Below, piece after piece: positions 62,054 to 64,000 of a stretch of DNA of 64,000 nt (its first letter is position 1; each line of letters starts with the position of its first letter). The notes beneath the pieces are model-generated. The model was not told the origin of the DNA, made no database searches, and saw only the letters and a program-made list of their open reading frames with translations. Made by a program: the position numbers and the translations under genes. Source of the stretch: Bryobacteraceae bacterium (GTDB lineage Bacteria > Acidobacteriota > Terriglobia > Bryobacterales > Bryobacteraceae); contig JAIEMJ010000015.1 of the NCBI GenBank assembly GCA_019752335.1, forward strand, positions 62,001 through 126,000, written 5' to 3'.

Positions 62054-63592
62054 ATGAGCCTCTACACGACGAAAAGCGCCGCCGTCTTCGGCATCGAAGC
62101 GCACCCCATCGACATTGAGGTGGACTTGCATTCGCACGGCTCAGACCGCGACTTCATCACCGTCGGCTTGCCCGACGCCGCTGTGCGCGAAAGCCGCGAG
62201 CGCATCAAGTCGGCGCTGGCGCATTCGGGCTTCGGCTACCCGTCGCGCGCGGTCACCATCAACCTCGCTCCGGCCAATGTCCGCAAGGAAGGCGCGAGCT
62301 TCGACCTGCCGATGGCTTTGGGCGTTCTGGGAGCCATGGGCGTCTTCCGCAACCACGTCGCGCGTGAGCCGTTTCAACCCATGGTGGTGGGCGAACTCTC
62401 GCTCGATGGCCGCATCCGGCCTGTGCGCGGCGCGCTCTCCATCGCCGTCTGCGCCCGCCGCCAGGGCATCCCGCATCTGATCGTGCCGACCGAGAACGCG
62501 CACGAAGCCGCCGTGGTGGAAGGCGTAAAGGTCTATCCAGCGGACAGCCTCGCCGACGTCGTGCGTCTGTTGGGCAACGCCGACTTCGCCGTCCCCTGCG
62601 ACATCCCCGCGCGCGGCCGGGCCAGCAATGCCGCCAGCGACGGCTTGGACTTCCTCGACGTCCGCGGACAAGCCTCGGCCAAACGCGCCCTCGAAGTGGC
62701 CGCGGCTGGCGTCCACAATGCGTTGATGATCGGCCCGCCCGGGTCGGGCAAGACGATGCTGGCCAAGCGGCTATGCACTATCCTGCCGCTGCTCACGTTT
62801 CCCGAAGCCCTCGAAACGACGCAAGTACATTCCGTGGCCGGCGTGCTCGCGCCCGGCGCTGGGCTGCTCGTCGAAAGGCCTTACCGCGCGCCGCATCACG
62901 CTGTCTCGGACGCGGGCCTGATCGGTGGTGGCTCCGGCACACCCAAGCCCGGCGAGGTCAGCCTGGCGCACAATGGCATTCTCTTCCTCGACGAACTCCC
63001 CGAATTCTCGCGCCACGTCCTCGAGCTACTCCGGCAACCGCTCGAAGATGGGCAAGTCTCCTTGGCCCGCTCGAACATGTCGCTAATCTTCCCGGCCCGC
63101 GTGATGCTGCTGTGCGCGATGAACCCCTGCCCCTGCGGTTTCTGGGGCGATGCGAGCCGCGAATGCCGTTGCACGGGAGCTATCATTCAGAGGTATCTGG
63201 GCAAAATCAGCGGCCCACTGCTGGATCGCATCGATATCCAGATCGATGTCCCCGCCGTGCCCTATCAGGATCTGCGCTCGAAGAACGAAGGCGCTTCGTC
63301 GGCCGAGATGCGGGAGCGCGTGGAAGCCACGCGCGCGATCCAACTGGCGCGTGGCTTCTACAACGCGTACATTCCGCCCGCCCGTTTGCGCGAGGTCTGC
63401 GCCCTCGACGCCGCTGGCGAGAAGACGCTCGAGATGGCGATCCGCAAGATGGCGCTCTCGGCGCGCGCGCACGATCGCATTCTGAAAGTCGCCCGCACGG
63501 TGGCGGACCTGGGCCGCAGCGAACGCGTGGAAGCCAAGCATTTGGCGGAGGCCGTGCAGTACCGGAGTCTGGATCGGGGCTGGGGGGCGTGA
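62054..63592 (+). CDS. comM: YifB/ComM family Mg-chelatase-like AAA+ ATPase
   Basis: A 512-residue protein. The N-terminal ChlI-like domain (AVFGIEAHPIDIEVDLHSHG, GLPDAAVRESRERIKSA) is followed by an AAA+ core with Walker A GPPGSGKT, Walker B GILFLDELPEF, and a four-Cys insertion (NPCPCGFWGDASRECRC). ComM homologues are helicases that drive branch migration during natural transformation. The ATG at 62054 gives the standard family start; a frame open to 62018 is not conserved. Confidence 0.94.
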   Translation: MSLYTTKSAAVFGIEAHPIDIEVDLHSHGSDRDFITVGLPDAAVRESRERIKSALAHSGFGYPSRAVTINLAPANVRKEGASFDLPMALGVLGAMGVFRNHVAREPFQPMVVGELSLDGRIRPVRGALSIAVCARRQGIPHLIVPTENAHEAAVVEGVKVYPADSLADVVRLLGNADFAVPCDIPARGRASNAASDGLDFLDVRGQASAKRALEVAAAGVHNALMIGPPGSGKTMLAKRLCTILPLLTFPEALETTQVHSVAGVLAPGAGLLVERPYRAPHHAVSDAGLIGGGSGTPKPGEVSLAHNGILFLDELPEFSRHVLELLRQPLEDGQVSLARSNMSLIFPARVMLLCAMNPCPCGFWGDASRECRCTGAIIQRYLGKISGPLLDRIDIQIDVPAVPYQDLRSKNEGASSAEMRERVEATRAIQLARGFYNAYIPPARLREVCALDAAGEKTLEMAIRKMALSARAHDRILKVARTVADLGRSERVEAKHLAEAVQYRSLDRGWGA

Positions 63593-63636
63593 TGGCTCTT
63601 GTAGAATCAAAAGAGATTGGGTGTGGTGAGGAAGCG

Positions 63637-63888
63637 ATGACGGTAAACTTGCAAATCCGGCCGGACGTGGAGGCGACGCTCTCCGCTCGCGCTCGTTCCA
63701 GCGGCGCTTCCCTCGAGGTGTACATTCAGCAGGTACTGGAGCGGGAGGCTGCGCTATCGCCGCAAGCTGCCCTGACCGCTACCCAGAAAGCCAACGCTTT
63801 CCGGGTTTGGGCCAAGGGGTTCCCGGCCGACCTGCCTCAACTCTCGCTGGAGGACATTTCCCGCGACGCGATGTACAGGCGGGATTAG
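63637..63888 (+). CDS. Antitoxin-like DNA-binding protein (VapB-type position)
   Basis: An 83-residue protein that opens like a ribbon-helix-helix: MTVNLQIRPDVEATLSARARSSGASLEVYIQQVLEREA. This is a beta strand followed by two helices, the Phd/RHH-like layout of small antitoxins. The C-terminal part (FRVWAKGFPADLPQLSLEDISRDAM) would wrap the toxin. GAGG lies 5 nt before the ATG. The PIN gene starts 3 bp after its stop. A start at 63592 overlapping the comM stop would add 15 residues. Confidence 0.72.
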   Translation: MTVNLQIRPDVEATLSARARSSGASLEVYIQQVLEREAALSPQAALTATQKANAFRVWAKGFPADLPQLSLEDISRDAMYRRD

Positions 63889-63891
63889 GCG

Positions 63892-64000
63892 ATGTCAGTC
63901 CTGGTCGACTCGAATGTCTTGATCTTCTGTATTCAACAGGGACATCCCTGGCATGAGGAATCCGTCACCGCCATAGAGCGCCTGCTCCAGCGGAATGAGC
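63892..64000 (+). CDS. PIN-domain toxin, VapC-like (runs off right edge)
   Basis: The first ~36 residues, MSVLVDSNVLIFCIQQGHPWHEES, contain the first catalytic Asp of PIN nucleases in the VDSNVLI strand. These enzymes cleave RNA. The gene follows the antitoxin by 3 bp, the normal VapBC order. The remaining acidic residues are outside the window. Confidence 0.75.
   Translation, partial: MSVLVDSNVLIFCIQQGHPWHEESVTAIERLLQRNE

Overview
This 64 kb window is a dense, GC-rich (low-to-mid 60s percent by eye) bacterial chromosome segment, almost certainly from an acidobacterium of the Solibacter/Bryobacter group (Bryobacterales). The best pointer is the secreted NHL-propeller protein at 39285-42539, whose C-terminal ~215 residues look like the Solibacter-type TIGR03437 domain. 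Two PSD1/DUF1549/DUF1553 cytochrome-type proteins paired with DUF1501 proteins, abundant secreted proteins of unknown function and DUF3857 proteins fit the same lineage. No tRNA, rRNA, CRISPR array, insertion sequence or phage gene was seen.

Layout. 1-5.7 kb (minus strand): a DUF1501/PSD1 pair, a short-chain dehydrogenase, a zinc-ribbon protein and a Gfo/Idh-like secreted protein. 5.7-9.0 kb (plus): argF-argH-argR with 4-bp overlaps behind tandem ARG boxes, then a PrxQ-type peroxiredoxin. 9-15.6 kb: a secreted unknown, an epoxide-hydrolase-like enzyme, a siderophore-type TonB receptor with a strong promoter, an operator-like dyad and a foldable leader, small membrane proteins and a PLC-like phosphodiesterase. 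15.6-19.6 kb: the second PSD1/DUF1501 pair. 19.6-26 kb: TIGR03790 protein divergent from a LysR regulator, uppP, a kynureninase-like/formamidase-like pair and galT. 26-27.1 kb is a lower-GC patch with genes of unknown function.

27-38.7 kb: a zinc-ribbon/proline-repeat membrane protein, a NadD-like enzyme, a methyltransferase and a c-di-GMP module (PilZ protein and sigma-54-type activator, divergent from an HD-GYP/GAF/GGDEF membrane protein). An orphan GvpL/F protein, a Nudix hydrolase, ribosomal protein S21, an SH3-like protein, an amidase and an OPT transporter follow. 38.7-51.2 kb: a peptidoglycan-binding protein, the NHL protein, two DUF3857/transglutaminase-like proteins (one with an intact triad, one lacking the Cys), an AstE/AspA-type deacylase, an unknown protein, and a GMC oxidoreductase with a gluconate-dehydrogenase subunit-3-like partner.

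51.4-64 kb: a MoxR ATPase/VWA-metallopeptidase pair, then a compact minus-strand cluster crtE-crtI-crtB-(sulfite-oxidase-like membrane molybdoenzyme)-glycosyltransferase-acyltransferase. This implies a glycosylated, acylated carotenoid. A phospholipase C gene follows, bracketed by a decayed duplicate of the acyltransferase 3' end. The window ends with comM and a VapBC-like toxin-antitoxin pair cut by the edge.

The most noteworthy items are the carotenoid cluster with its embedded molybdoenzyme, the repeat-flanked PLC gene, the c-di-GMP module with a perfect 16-bp palindrome and a -24/-12-like promoter, and the TonB receptor leader, whose complementary segments can enclose the ribosome binding site. 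All functions are read from sequence motifs; nothing was searched against a database.
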